64,000 bases of DNA from JAGVPT01 sp964642725 (lineage in GTDB: Bacteria > Bacteroidota > Ignavibacteria > UBA10030 > UBA8401): assembly GCA_964642725.1 (NCBI GenBank), contig CAZXQG010000009.1, forward strand, positions 27,568 to 91,567. Direction: 5' to 3'. The notes under the pieces were generated by a model, which made no database searches, had not been told where the DNA came from, and was given only the letters and a program-made list of their open reading frames with translations. Position numbers and translations under genes: made by a program. This document shows positions 44,104 to 52,130 of this stretch, piece by piece (within the stretch, counting starts at the first letter, position 1; each line of letters opens with the position of its first letter).

Positions 44104-44484
44104 ATGTCTGAAGTACTTACAGCGCAGGGACCACAACCGCAGACGACAATTCCGGACGAAATACAATTGACGGAGAAGGCGGCGGCAGAAGTGAGAAATA
44201 TCAAATCTTCGAATAACATCCCGGAATCGCACGGCTTGCGGCTCGGCGTGAAGGGCGGCGGATGCTCGGGACTGACGTACGTCCTCGCGTTCGACGAGAA
44301 GGCAAATGAGAAAGATAATGTTCTCGACCTCCACGGCATCAAAGTATTCGTGGATCAGAAAAGCATGTTCTATCTTTCAGGAACCGTTTTGGATTTTACC
44401 GATGGACTGAACGGGCGCGGCTTCGTTTTCAACAATCCGCAGGCAGCAAAGACGTGTGGATGCGGCAGTTCTTTTGGCGTGTAA
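44104..44484 (+). CDS. A-type Fe-S carrier (HesB/IscA/SufA family)
   Basis: A 126-residue carrier that accepts a cluster from the SufBCD scaffold and hands it to targets. The A-type domain follows a 20-residue leader: IQLTEKAAAEVRNI, LRLGVKGGGCSGLTYVL with C54, and CGCGSSFGV with C118 and C120, the three conserved ligands. RGFVFNNPQA just before the last cysteines is also typical. AAGGAG precedes ATG 44104. It sits directly before sufB, as in many SUF operons. Confidence 0.93.
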   Translation: MSEVLTAQGPQPQTTIPDEIQLTEKAAAEVRNIKSSNNIPESHGLRLGVKGGGCSGLTYVLAFDEKANEKDNVLDLHGIKVFVDQKSMFYLSGTVLDFTDGLNGRGFVFNNPQAAKTCGCGSSFGV

Positions 44485-44518
44485 GTTGAACACAGATATA
44501 CTTAGGAATGGAGTTCTG

Positions 44519-45958
44519 ATGCAAGAATCAATGGAGACACTGGTTAACAAGGAATACAAGTACGGTTTTGTTACCGACATCGATACCGACGCGATTCCAA
44601 AGGGACTGAGCGAAGATGTCATCCGCTTGATTTCATTCAAGAAGAATGAGCCGGAGTTCATGCTCGAATGGCGCCTCAAGGCTTTTCGTCATTGGCTGAC
44701 GCTGAAGGATGAGCCGCATTGGCAAAATTTCTCCTATCCGGCGATCGACTATCAGAATATCATCTACTATGCAGCGCCGAGGAAGAAACCGGAGGTAAAC
44801 AGCTTGGACGAGGTCGATAAAGAAATTCTGGCGACCTACGAGAAACTCGGTATTTCGATCACGGAACAGAAGCGGATGAGCGGTGTCGCGGTCGACGCTA
44901 TTTTCGACAGCGTCTCTGTTGCGACGACATTCAGGGAAAAACTTGGCGAGCTTGGAATTATTTTTTGTTCCTTTTCGGAGGCGGTGCAGCATCACCCTGA
45001 TCTTGTCAAAAAATATTTGGGTTCGGTCGTTCCGTACACGGACAATTTTTTTGCGACGCTCAACTCGGCGGTATTCAGCGACGGATCATTTTGCTTCATC
45101 CCAAAAGGAGTCCGCTGCCCGATGGAGTTGTCGACATATTTCAGAATCAACACGGCGGAGACGGGACAGTTCGAACGGACTCTCATCGTGGCTGAAGAAG
45201 GGGCGAGCGTTAGCTACCTTGAGGGATGCACGGCTCCCATTCGGGACACAAATCAACTCCACGCAGCCGTCGTTGAATTGGTTGCGCTGGATGACGCACA
45301 GATCAAATATTCGACGGTCCAGAATTGGTATGCCGGCGACAAAGAGGGGAAAGGCGGCATCTATAATTTTGTCACCAAGCGGGGAAAATGCCTCGGAAAA
45401 AATTCCAAGATTTCATGGACGCAAGTTGAGACAGGCTCAGCCATCACCTGGAAATATCCGAGCGTGATTTTGCAGGGAGATAATTCGGTTGGAGAGTTTT
45501 ATTCGGTCGCTGTTGTGAACAACCGCCAGATCGCGGACACAGGGACGAAGATGACACATATTGGAAAGAATACCAAGAGCACGATTATCTCGAAAGGGAT
45601 CTCTGCCGGATTCGGCGGCAATACATACCGCGGATTGGTGAAAGTGCTGCCGAACGCAACCAACGCGCGCAATTACACACAGTGCGATTCGATGCTCATC
45701 GGAGACAAATGCAGCGCAAATACTTTTCCGTATATCGAAGTGCGTAACACGTCCTCGAGTGTGGAGCATGAAGCATCAACGTCAAAGATCGGCGAGGATC
45801 AACTCTTCTATTGTAAGCAGCGCGGCATCGACACCGAAAACGCGATTTCTATGATCGTCAACGGATTCGCGAAAGAAGTCTTTAAAAACCTTCCGATGGA
45901 ATTTGCCGTTGAAGCGCAGAAGCTGCTGGGCATTAGTTTGGAAGGAAGCGTTGGTTGA
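44519..45958 (+). CDS. sufB: Fe-S cluster assembly scaffold SufB
   Basis: Core of the SufBC2D complex on which clusters are built. The 479-residue protein shows YKYGFVTDIDTDAIPKGLS, FKKNEPEFMLEWRLKA, SFSEAVQHHPDLVKKYLGSV, FCFIPKGVRCPMELSTYFRIN, EEGASVSYLEGCTAP with the cysteine that accepts sulfur, and NTSSSVEHEASTSKIGEDQLFY, typical of SufB. The in-frame start at 44456 overlaps the carrier gene; ATG 44519 preceded by GGAG gives the normal N-terminus MQESMETLVN. Followed by an AT-rich spacer and sufC. Confidence 0.95.
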   Translation: MQESMETLVNKEYKYGFVTDIDTDAIPKGLSEDVIRLISFKKNEPEFMLEWRLKAFRHWLTLKDEPHWQNFSYPAIDYQNIIYYAAPRKKPEVNSLDEVDKEILATYEKLGISITEQKRMSGVAVDAIFDSVSVATTFREKLGELGIIFCSFSEAVQHHPDLVKKYLGSVVPYTDNFFATLNSAVFSDGSFCFIPKGVRCPMELSTYFRINTAETGQFERTLIVAEEGASVSYLEGCTAPIRDTNQLHAAVVELVALDDAQIKYSTVQNWYAGDKEGKGGIYNFVTKRGKCLGKNSKISWTQVETGSAITWKYPSVILQGDNSVGEFYSVAVVNNRQIADTGTKMTHIGKNTKSTIISKGISAGFGGNTYRGLVKVLPNATNARNYTQCDSMLIGDKCSANTFPYIEVRNTSSSVEHEASTSKIGEDQLFYCKQRGIDTENAISMIVNGFAKEVFKNLPMEFAVEAQKLLGISLEGSVG

Positions 45959-46005
45959 CAATCAACAATGAACAATCAATAGCTAACAGCTAATACCTAA
46001 CACCC
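45959..46005. repeat. Degenerate CAATCAACAATGAA-type spacer repeats
   Basis: CAATCAACAATGAACAATCA followed by TAGCTAACAGCTAATACCTAACACC is a chain of 7-10 bp imperfect units between sufB and sufC. Such strings occur between genes in several FCB genomes. No gene or structure is evident. Confidence 0.45.
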
Positions 46006-46040
46006 AAATATCATAAAGTACATTAAGGAATGAAAAGCAA

Positions 46041-46802
46041 ATGCTCGAAATAAAAAACCTCCACGCCAATGTTGCGGGAAAAGAAATTTTGAAAGGCATC
46101 AACCTGACGGTGAACGCGGGCGAAGTGCATGCCGTAATGGGACCGAACGGTTCAGGGAAAAGCACGCTTGCCCAGGTGCTTGCAGGGCATCCATCGTATG
46201 AAGTGACCGAAGGAACAGTACTGTACGATGGAAAAAATTTGCTGGAAATGGCTCCCGAAATCCGCGCGCAGGAGGGAGTTTTCCTTGCGTTCCAGTATCC
46301 GGTCGAGATACCCGGAGTGAGCAATAGCTATTTCCTAAAAGCGGGTGTGAACGAAATTCGCAAATACAAAGGACTTGAGCCGTTCGACGCAATGCAGTTT
46401 CTCAAAATTCTCAAGGAAAAAATGAAGCTTGTTGAGATGGATCCAAGTTTCATTAATCGTCCCGTGAATGAAGGATTCTCCGGCGGCGAAAAGAAGCGCA
46501 ACGAAATTCTGCAAATGGCTGTGCTCGAGCCGAAGCTAGCGATCCTCGACGAAACGGATTCAGGGTTGGATATCGACGCTTTGAAGATTGTCGCTCATGG
46601 CGTCAACCGGCTAAAAAAGCCGGATAATGCGGTCATAGTCGTGACCCACTATCAGCGATTGTTAAATTACATCGTCCCGGACTTTGTCCACGTGTTGGTC
46701 AACGGCCGCATTGTAAAATCAGGCGGCAAGGAACTTGCCCTCGAACTCGAGGCAAACGGTTATGACGACGTAAAGGAAGAAGCGGCATCTGTAGCCGGTT
46801 GA
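46041..46802 (+). CDS. sufC: Fe-S assembly ATPase SufC
   Basis: ABC-type ATPase that powers the SufBC2D scaffold. The 253-residue protein has Walker A MGPNGSGKSTLAQVL, the Q-loop in LAFQYPVEIPGVSN (specific to SufC), signature FSGGEKKRNEIL and Walker B LAILDETDSGLDIDALK with the DSGLD hallmark, then VVTHYQRLLNYI with the switch histidine. The length matches. No membrane domain is attached; it is cytoplasmic with SufB and SufD. Confidence 0.96.
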   Translation: MLEIKNLHANVAGKEILKGINLTVNAGEVHAVMGPNGSGKSTLAQVLAGHPSYEVTEGTVLYDGKNLLEMAPEIRAQEGVFLAFQYPVEIPGVSNSYFLKAGVNEIRKYKGLEPFDAMQFLKILKEKMKLVEMDPSFINRPVNEGFSGGEKKRNEILQMAVLEPKLAILDETDSGLDIDALKIVAHGVNRLKKPDNAVIVVTHYQRLLNYIVPDFVHVLVNGRIVKSGGKELALELEANGYDDVKEEAASVAG

Positions 46803-46822
46803 TCTAAAAAATTAAGAGAAAA

Positions 46823-48199
46823 ATGCAATCATCTCAAGAAATAGAAAAATATCTGTCAGACTTTCAGGCTTTTGAAAACAACGGCGCCGCACACGATCCG
46901 GCGTGGCTGAAGACTTTGCGGCTCGCGGCCATCGGGAAATTTTCCGAACTAGGCTTTCCAACAGTCAGACAAGAGGATTGGCGATTCACCAATATTCTTC
47001 CGCTGACGAGAACTCAATTCCAGCGTGCACCGGCGGCAGGTATGCCGGACGTTCGGCTGGATGAGACTACCAGGCACATTGTGGACGGATGTTCAAAGAG
47101 CGTTTTGGTGTTCATCAACGGCCATTTCAACAAAGGCCTTTCCAATGTCTCTGCTCTTCCAATAGGAGTTGTGGCAGGAAGTCTGGCAGAATCTCTTGGT
47201 TCAAACGCTGAGGTCGTCCGGCAACATCTCGGCAAACATCTTCCGCTTCAAAGTCATCCTTTTGCGGCACTGAATTCGGCATTTATTCATGACGGCGCTT
47301 TCTTCTACGTGCCAGAAGGAATTCTGGTTAAGCCGTCAATTCAGTTGCTCTTTGTTTCATTTGCACAGGGGGATACGCATCCCGTTTCATATCCGCGCAA
47401 CCTCATAATTGTAGACGAAAGAGCCTCGGCGACTTTCGTTGAAAGCTACGTCTCGTTATCGGAAGATGTTTATTTTACAAACACAGTCTCCGAAGTTTTC
47501 ATAGGGAAGGAATCGGCAGTTGACTATGTGAAAATCCAGCGTGAAAGCGAAAAGGCATTTCACGTCGGGACGATGCAGGTTGAGCAGGGGAGTCAAAGCA
47601 GATTCACGGCGTTCAGCCTTGCGCTCGGCGCAGCCATAGCGCGCAACGATATCAATATCGCCGTCAACGGCAAGCAGTGCGAAACGATGCTCGACGGTCT
47701 GTATCTCCCGGCTAACGATCAACTCGTAGACCATCATACTTTTATTGACCACACGCAGCCGAATTGCTCGAGCCGCGAAATTTTCAAAGGGATCATCACC
47801 GGTAAATCCCGTTCTGTGTTCAACGGAAAGATCTTCGTGAGAAGAGAAGCTCAAAAAACAGATTCCAAACAGACAAATAGAAATTTGCTGCTTTCTGATG
47901 AGGCGACGGTCGACACAAAGCCGCAGCTCGAGATTTTTGCCGACGATGTGAAATGTACGCACGGAGCGACGGTCGGCGGGTTGGATGCTGCGTCCCTCTT
48001 TTATGTGAAGAGCCGCGGCATCAGTGAAGAAGCGGCACGGGCGCTGCTGACAGTCGGATTTGCAGGCGAAGTCACGAATTATATCAACAACGAAGCGGTA
48101 CGCAAGCATGTCGATACGCTTGTGATTGAGCGGCTCCAGGAAAAAGTTGTAAAGACATCACTGCCGGAAATTGTTCACTCTGAAACAAAAATGCCATGA
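46823..48199 (+). CDS. sufD: Fe-S assembly scaffold SufD
   Basis: Partner of SufB in the scaffold complex; needed for iron entry. The 458-residue sequence has the helical N-terminus (QEIEKYLSDFQAF and RQEDWRFTNILPL), then the beta-helix core with HPFAALNSAFIHDGAFFYVPEG, and the C-terminal EIFADDVKCTHGATVGGLDAASLFYVKSRG, where the cysteine and histidine of KCTHGAT are the conserved ligands. It ends in a 4-bp overlap with sufS, showing translational coupling. Sequence is complete. Confidence 0.94.
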   Translation: MQSSQEIEKYLSDFQAFENNGAAHDPAWLKTLRLAAIGKFSELGFPTVRQEDWRFTNILPLTRTQFQRAPAAGMPDVRLDETTRHIVDGCSKSVLVFINGHFNKGLSNVSALPIGVVAGSLAESLGSNAEVVRQHLGKHLPLQSHPFAALNSAFIHDGAFFYVPEGILVKPSIQLLFVSFAQGDTHPVSYPRNLIIVDERASATFVESYVSLSEDVYFTNTVSEVFIGKESAVDYVKIQRESEKAFHVGTMQVEQGSQSRFTAFSLALGAAIARNDINIAVNGKQCETMLDGLYLPANDQLVDHHTFIDHTQPNCSSREIFKGIITGKSRSVFNGKIFVRREAQKTDSKQTNRNLLLSDEATVDTKPQLEIFADDVKCTHGATVGGLDAASLFYVKSRGISEEAARALLTVGFAGEVTNYINNEAVRKHVDTLVIERLQEKVVKTSLPEIVHSETKMP

Positions 48200-49470
48200 A
48201 ACCTTCTACTGAAACTCTTGTGAAAGACGCCGGGCAAAGCAGCGAAACACAGTTTGACGCAGCTCGCATTCGGGAAGATTTTCCGATACTTGCTCAAAGA
48301 GTCCATGGCAAACCTCTAGTCTATCTCGACAACGCAGCGACAAGCCAGAAACCGCAGGTTGTCATAGACGCACTGGCAAAGTATTATTCATCCCAGAATG
48401 CAAACATTCATCGCGGAGTTCACGCGTTAAGCGAACTTGCAACGTATGAGTATGAAAAGGCACGCGGCAAAGTAAAACTTTTTTTGAACGCCGCTGAAAC
48501 ACGCGAAATTATTTTTGTCCGCGGCACGACCGAAGGGATTAACCTTGTCGCGCAGAGTTACGGGAGAAAATTCATCAAGGCCGGCGATGAGATCATCATC
48601 TCGGCGATGGAGCATCATTCGAACATCGTTCCGTGGCAGATGCTGTGCGAACAAACCGGCGCCGTGCTGCGTGTGATTCCGATGAATGACGACGGCGAGC
48701 TGTTGATTGACGAGTACGAGAAACTGCTGAACAAGAAGACGAAGTTTGTTTCCATTGTGTACCTCTCAAATTCCCTAGGGACGATCAATCCGGTCAAGCA
48801 GATCATAAAACGTGCGCACGAATTCGGCATTCCGGTGCTTGTTGACGGCGCCCAATCGACGCCGCATCTTGCCGTTGATGTGCAGGACCTCGATTGCGAT
48901 TTCTACGCTTTTTCCGGCCACAAAGTTTGCGGTCCGACGGGAATCGGAGTGTTGTATGGAAAAGCAAGCTTCCTTGAATCGATGCCGCCGTATCAGGGCG
49001 GGGGCGATATGATCAGTTCGGTGACATTTGAGAAGACGACCTACAATACCCTTCCGTACAAGTTTGAGGCAGGTACGCCCAACATTGCCGATACCATTGC
49101 GCTCGGCGTTGCTATTGATTATGTCCATAGCCTCGGATTGAAAGCAATTTCGTCGTACGAAAACGGTCTTTTGACCTATGCGACAGAAAAGCTTTCATCG
49201 ATTGAAGGCGTGCGCATCATTGGAACGGCGAAGAAGAAATCGAGTGTTGTTTCCTTTATCATGGGGAGCATTCACGCGCACGATATCGGAACGATTGTCG
49301 ACCGGGAGGGAATTGCAATTCGGACGGGACATCATTGCACACAGCCGGTGATGCAGCGATTCGGAATTCCCGCAACGGCACGGGCATCGTTTGCGTTCTA
49401 CAACACAATGGAAGAAATTGACGCACTTGCCGGCGCTCTGTTGAAAGTTAAGGAGATTTTCGGATCATGA
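48196..49470 (+). CDS. sufS: Cysteine desulfurase, SufS type
   Basis: Group II PLP desulfurase, sulfur donor to SufU and SufB. The 424-residue protein has REDFPILAQRVHGKPLVYLDNAATSQKP split across its start, NIHRGVHALSELAT, FVRGTTEGINLVAQ, SAMEHHSNIVPWQ, VDGAQSTPHL, the PLP lysine in FSGHKVCGPTGIG and the catalytic cysteine in RTGHHCTQPVMQRF. An N-terminal extension of about 25 residues precedes the core. It overlaps sufD and sufU by 4 bp on each side. Confidence 0.95.
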   Translation: MKPSTETLVKDAGQSSETQFDAARIREDFPILAQRVHGKPLVYLDNAATSQKPQVVIDALAKYYSSQNANIHRGVHALSELATYEYEKARGKVKLFLNAAETREIIFVRGTTEGINLVAQSYGRKFIKAGDEIIISAMEHHSNIVPWQMLCEQTGAVLRVIPMNDDGELLIDEYEKLLNKKTKFVSIVYLSNSLGTINPVKQIIKRAHEFGIPVLVDGAQSTPHLAVDVQDLDCDFYAFSGHKVCGPTGIGVLYGKASFLESMPPYQGGGDMISSVTFEKTTYNTLPYKFEAGTPNIADTIALGVAIDYVHSLGLKAISSYENGLLTYATEKLSSIEGVRIIGTAKKKSSVVSFIMGSIHAHDIGTIVDREGIAIRTGHHCTQPVMQRFGIPATARASFAFYNTMEEIDALAGALLKVKEIFGS

Positions 49471-49940
49471 GCAGCGATCTTAATGAACTGTACCAGCAAT
49501 TGATTCTCGACCACAATAAGAGTCCGAGAAATTTCGGGAAGCTGGAACATGCCACAAATCATGCAGAAGGCTACAATCCTTTGTGCGGCGACCACTTCAC
49601 GGTGTTTGTTGAAATGGATGGAGACGTCATTAAGGATGTGAGTTTTCAAGGCTCGGGATGCGCAATTTCGAAAGCCTCGGCTTCGATGATGACAACGGCA
49701 GTCAAAGGAACAAAAAAGGAAGAGGCAGAAAAGCTTTTCGAGAAATTTCATTCTGTCGTAACGCGCGATATCCATAAAGAAGTCAACGATCTTGACGACC
49801 TTGGATGCCTCGGAGCGCTTGCGGGCGTTGCTGAGTTTCCGGCTCGGATCAAATGTGCAAGCCTGGCATGGCATGCCCTGCATTCGGCGCTGAAATCGAA
49901 CGGCGCCGTTGTATCGACCGAAGACCAAAAAATCAACTGA
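49467..49940 (+). CDS. sufU: SufU sulfur-transfer protein
   Basis: Zinc-dependent sulfurtransferase that takes persulfide from SufS. The 157-residue protein has SPRNFGKLE, NPLCGDHFTVFVE (C40 and D42), GSGCAISKASASMM (C65) and RIKCASLAWHAL (C130), the zinc ligands of SufU. The 18-20 residue insertion between the second and third cysteines that separates SufU from IscU is present. An extra cysteine occurs at 114. The 4-bp overlap with sufS matches the functional pair in Gram-positive SUF operons. Confidence 0.94.
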   Translation: MSSDLNELYQQLILDHNKSPRNFGKLEHATNHAEGYNPLCGDHFTVFVEMDGDVIKDVSFQGSGCAISKASASMMTTAVKGTKKEEAEKLFEKFHSVVTRDIHKEVNDLDDLGCLGALAGVAEFPARIKCASLAWHALHSALKSNGAVVSTEDQKIN

Positions 49941-49959
49941 ACGATGACGAGATGAGACG

Positions 49960-50295
49960 ATGGAAAATTCCGATTTTAATACATTCGAATTGTTGATTGT
50001 GAAAGATCAGGTTATCCAGGCATTGAAAACATGTTTCGACCCTGAGATCCCTGTGAACATCCACGAATTGGGATTGATTTATTCCGTCGACGTCGACAAA
50101 GCAGGCGCCGTTCAAATCAAAATGACACTCACTTCGCCGGCATGTCCTGCAGCGCAAAGTTTGCCGCCGGAAGTAAAACAGAAAGTCGAAGCGGTAAAAG
50201 GGGTGACTTCAGCGCAGGTTGACGTCGTGTGGGAACCTCGATGGGATCCAAACATGATGTCCGAAGAAGCGAAACTTGCGTTGAATATGTATTAA
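49960..50295 (+). CDS. sufT: SufT/MIP18-like (DUF59) Fe-S maturation protein
   Basis: A 111-residue protein of the PaaD/MIP18 family that helps insert clusters into target proteins. QALKTCFDPEIPVNIHELGLIYSV and KMTLTSPACPAAQSLPPEV are the family blocks, with the conserved cysteine in SPACPAA and the ending VVWEPRWDPNMMSEEAK. Last gene of the SUF run, 19 bp after sufU. Length is typical of the single-domain form. Confidence 0.92.
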   Translation: MENSDFNTFELLIVKDQVIQALKTCFDPEIPVNIHELGLIYSVDVDKAGAVQIKMTLTSPACPAAQSLPPEVKQKVEAVKGVTSAQVDVVWEPRWDPNMMSEEAKLALNMY

Positions 50296-50369
50296 GAATT
50301 GTTTTTGGAAAAATAGTTTAGATGAAATTTTAACCACTTTCATACCACATAAATACAAGGAGAATTTAC

Positions 50370-50984
50370 ATGGCTCACACGGTCCCCGCACTTCCTTATG
50401 CATTTGATGCTCTCGAACCGTACATCGATGCAAAGACGATGGAAATCCATCACGACAAGCACCACGCTGCGTACGTTACGAATTTGAACAACGCCCTTGC
50501 GAACAACCCGGAGTTGCAGAACAAATCGGCTGTAGAATTGATCACATCGTTGGGCTCGTTGCCCGAAGCAATCCGAACTGCAGTCCGCAACAACGGCGGC
50601 GGTCATGTCAATCACTCGATGTTCTGGCAGCAATTAAAGGCCGGAGTCAAAGAGCCGACGTCCGGCAATCTTATCTCCTCGATAAACAGCGCGTTTGGTT
50701 CGACGGCGACATTCAAAGAGCAATTTAATAAAGCCGGCCTCGGACGATTCGGATCCGGATGGGCTTGGCTTGTTGTCGGCAAAGATAAAAAACTAGCGAT
50801 CATCTCAACGGCAAATCAGGATAATCCGTTGACTGAGGGTGCGACGCCGATTCTCGGCTGCGATGTTTGGGAGCATGCATACTATCTGAAGTACCAGAAT
50901 CGCCGGGCAGACTATCTCACCGCATTCTGGAATGTCGTCAATTGGTCGGACGTCGCCGACCGGTTTGATGCCGCTTCCCGGTAA
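50370..50984 (+). CDS. sodA: Superoxide dismutase, Mn/Fe family
   Basis: Converts superoxide to hydrogen peroxide and oxygen in the cytoplasm. The 204-residue protein has metal ligands H27 (EIHHDKHHAAY), H82 (VNHSMFW), D165 and H169 (DVWEHAYYL). The glutamine in TANQDNPL (Q150) and the GSGWAWLV block point to the Mn or cambialistic form rather than strict Fe. No signal peptide. AAGGAG lies 8 bp before ATG 50370. Its place directly after the SUF operon makes sense, since superoxide destroys Fe-S clusters, though a 75-bp gap may hold a separate promoter. Confidence 0.95.
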   Translation: MAHTVPALPYAFDALEPYIDAKTMEIHHDKHHAAYVTNLNNALANNPELQNKSAVELITSLGSLPEAIRTAVRNNGGGHVNHSMFWQQLKAGVKEPTSGNLISSINSAFGSTATFKEQFNKAGLGRFGSGWAWLVVGKDKKLAIISTANQDNPLTEGATPILGCDVWEHAYYLKYQNRRADYLTAFWNVVNWSDVADRFDAASR

Positions 50985-50998
50985 ACATAATCATCACA

Positions 50999-51026
50999 GC
51001 GGAGGACGGTCCTCATCGTCCTCCGC
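50999..51026. terminator. Hairpin after sodA
   Basis: GCGGAGGACG and CGTCCTCCGC form a perfect 10-bp stem around an 8-base loop. There is no clear T tract after it, so it may be a weak terminator or an mRNA-stabilising hairpin between sodA and the following gene. Confidence 0.6.
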
Positions 51027-51041
51027 TCATCTATCGGCATT

Positions 51042-51680
51042 ATGAGTTCACGTCGAATTCGAAATCTTCCGCTTTTTCCGCTCAAGGTGGTTCTCTTTCC
51101 CGGATCGCTCTTGCCTCTCCATATTTTTGAAGAACGGTACAAGACTCTCATCAATGAATGCATCGAGAACCACACGGAATTCGGGATCAATCTTATCGAA
51201 AACGACAAGATCGACCCGACCGGATGCAGTGCAATGGTCAAAAGCATCGTTAAAAAGTACGATGACGGGCAATTGGATATTGCCGTCGAAGGAAGAACAC
51301 GGTACACCCTGGGACAGCTTGTTGACAGCGGCGCTCCGTACTTTGTCGGTGAAGTTATTTTCTTTGATGATAGGGTGGAAAAGATCAACTATTCCCTTCG
51401 GCGGCGGGCAATAGGGTTGTATAACCGATTCGTTGAGACCGCTTTTAAAGGGACCGTGATGCCCGCCAACGAAGCATCCTCCGATACCAAAATATCCTTT
51501 CTGCTGGTGCAGAAAGCCGGGCTAGATCTCAAGGACAGGCAGAAGTTTCTTGCCCTCCAATCGGAAAACGAACGGCTGAGCACACTGAACAGCCATTTCG
51601 AGTCAATGCTTCCTCTTCTCACATCGCGCGAAAAGTACGATCGGTTTGTCATGAACGACGGATACCTTTCGCCGCCGTGA
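51042..51680 (+). CDS. LON peptidase substrate-binding domain protein
   Basis: A 212-residue protein made of the Lon N-terminal (LAN) domain alone. LPLFPLKVVLFPGSLLPLHIFEERYK near residues 7-32 is the family signature, followed by GCSAMVKSIVKKYDDGQLDIAVEGRTRY. The C-terminal half is helical with a coiled-coil-like end (KFLALQSENERLSTLNSHFESML). No ATPase or protease domain is present, so it probably binds substrates or partners. It stands between sodA and a small zinc-ribbon gene; function unknown. Confidence 0.9.
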   Translation: MSSRRIRNLPLFPLKVVLFPGSLLPLHIFEERYKTLINECIENHTEFGINLIENDKIDPTGCSAMVKSIVKKYDDGQLDIAVEGRTRYTLGQLVDSGAPYFVGEVIFFDDRVEKINYSLRRRAIGLYNRFVETAFKGTVMPANEASSDTKISFLLVQKAGLDLKDRQKFLALQSENERLSTLNSHFESMLPLLTSREKYDRFVMNDGYLSPP

Positions 51681-51725
51681 TATGCTCCTTGATTCCCGTC
51701 ATCCATTTTTTTATTTTGATTGAGG

Positions 51726-51905
51726 ATGGAAAAGGGACTGAGAATCACCGAAATACGATCGATCCTGAAATCTGCCGTGCAACCTGCCGCGGTGGAACCC
51801 CACTACTGGCAATATTGCGTCAATTGCGGCACGAAACTGGACAGTCGCAAGTGCAAATTGTATTGCCCGAAATGCGGATTTTATCATTCATGCAGCGAAC
51901 CATAA
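51726..51905 (+). CDS. Small zinc-ribbon protein
   Basis: A 59-residue protein with two CxxC pairs, CVNCGTKLDSRKCKLYCPKC, preceded by a short helical part MEKGLRITEIRSIL and ending YHSCSEP. The spacing suggests one zinc ribbon with two additional cysteines. Such C-rich mini-proteins with the ending 'CPKCGxxxSCSx' recur in several bacterial phyla, but I know no function. ATG 51726 follows TTGAGG. It lies 45 bp after the LON-domain gene and 27 bp before a basic mini-protein, all same direction. Confidence 0.7.
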   Translation: MEKGLRITEIRSILKSAVQPAAVEPHYWQYCVNCGTKLDSRKCKLYCPKCGFYHSCSEP

Positions 51906-51932
51906 TTCCACATCCAAGGAGAAACTTTTTCA

Positions 51933-52040
51933 ATGAATAAAAAAGGAATACGAGTCAGCAGGAAACATCGGAAGCGGCAGCGCAAACAAAAAGAGAAGCT
52001 GAAAACAATGCTTTCTCATAAGAAGAAACAGTCAGCCTAA
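51933..52040 (+). CDS. Very basic 35-residue mini-protein
   Basis: ATG 51933 is preceded by AAGGAG (51916-51921, with an 11-base gap) and the 35 codons end at TAA 52040, right before a strong terminator. The product, beginning MNKKGIRVSRKHRKRQRK, has over 40 percent lysine, arginine and histidine, as small ribosome-associated or RNA-binding proteins do; COX24-like and bTHX-like peptides are comparable in size and charge, but I cannot assign it to either. The ribosome site and the terminator make it a believable gene. Confidence 0.6.
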   Translation: MNKKGIRVSRKHRKRQRKQKEKLKTMLSHKKKQSA

Positions 52041-52044
52041 CCCA

Positions 52045-52075
52045 CAACCCTCTCTACCGAGAGGGTTGTTCGTTT
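52045..52075 (+). terminator. Intrinsic terminator
   Basis: A perfect 10-bp stem CAACCCTCTC / GAGAGGGTTG with loop TACC, followed by TTCGTTT. It ends the LON-domain, zinc-ribbon and mini-protein transcript before folP. Confidence 0.85.
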
Positions 52076-52130
52076 ATTGCTAATCGTTCATCATTTCGAT
52101 ATATTCTGACGAAATGAACGTCCGACGACA

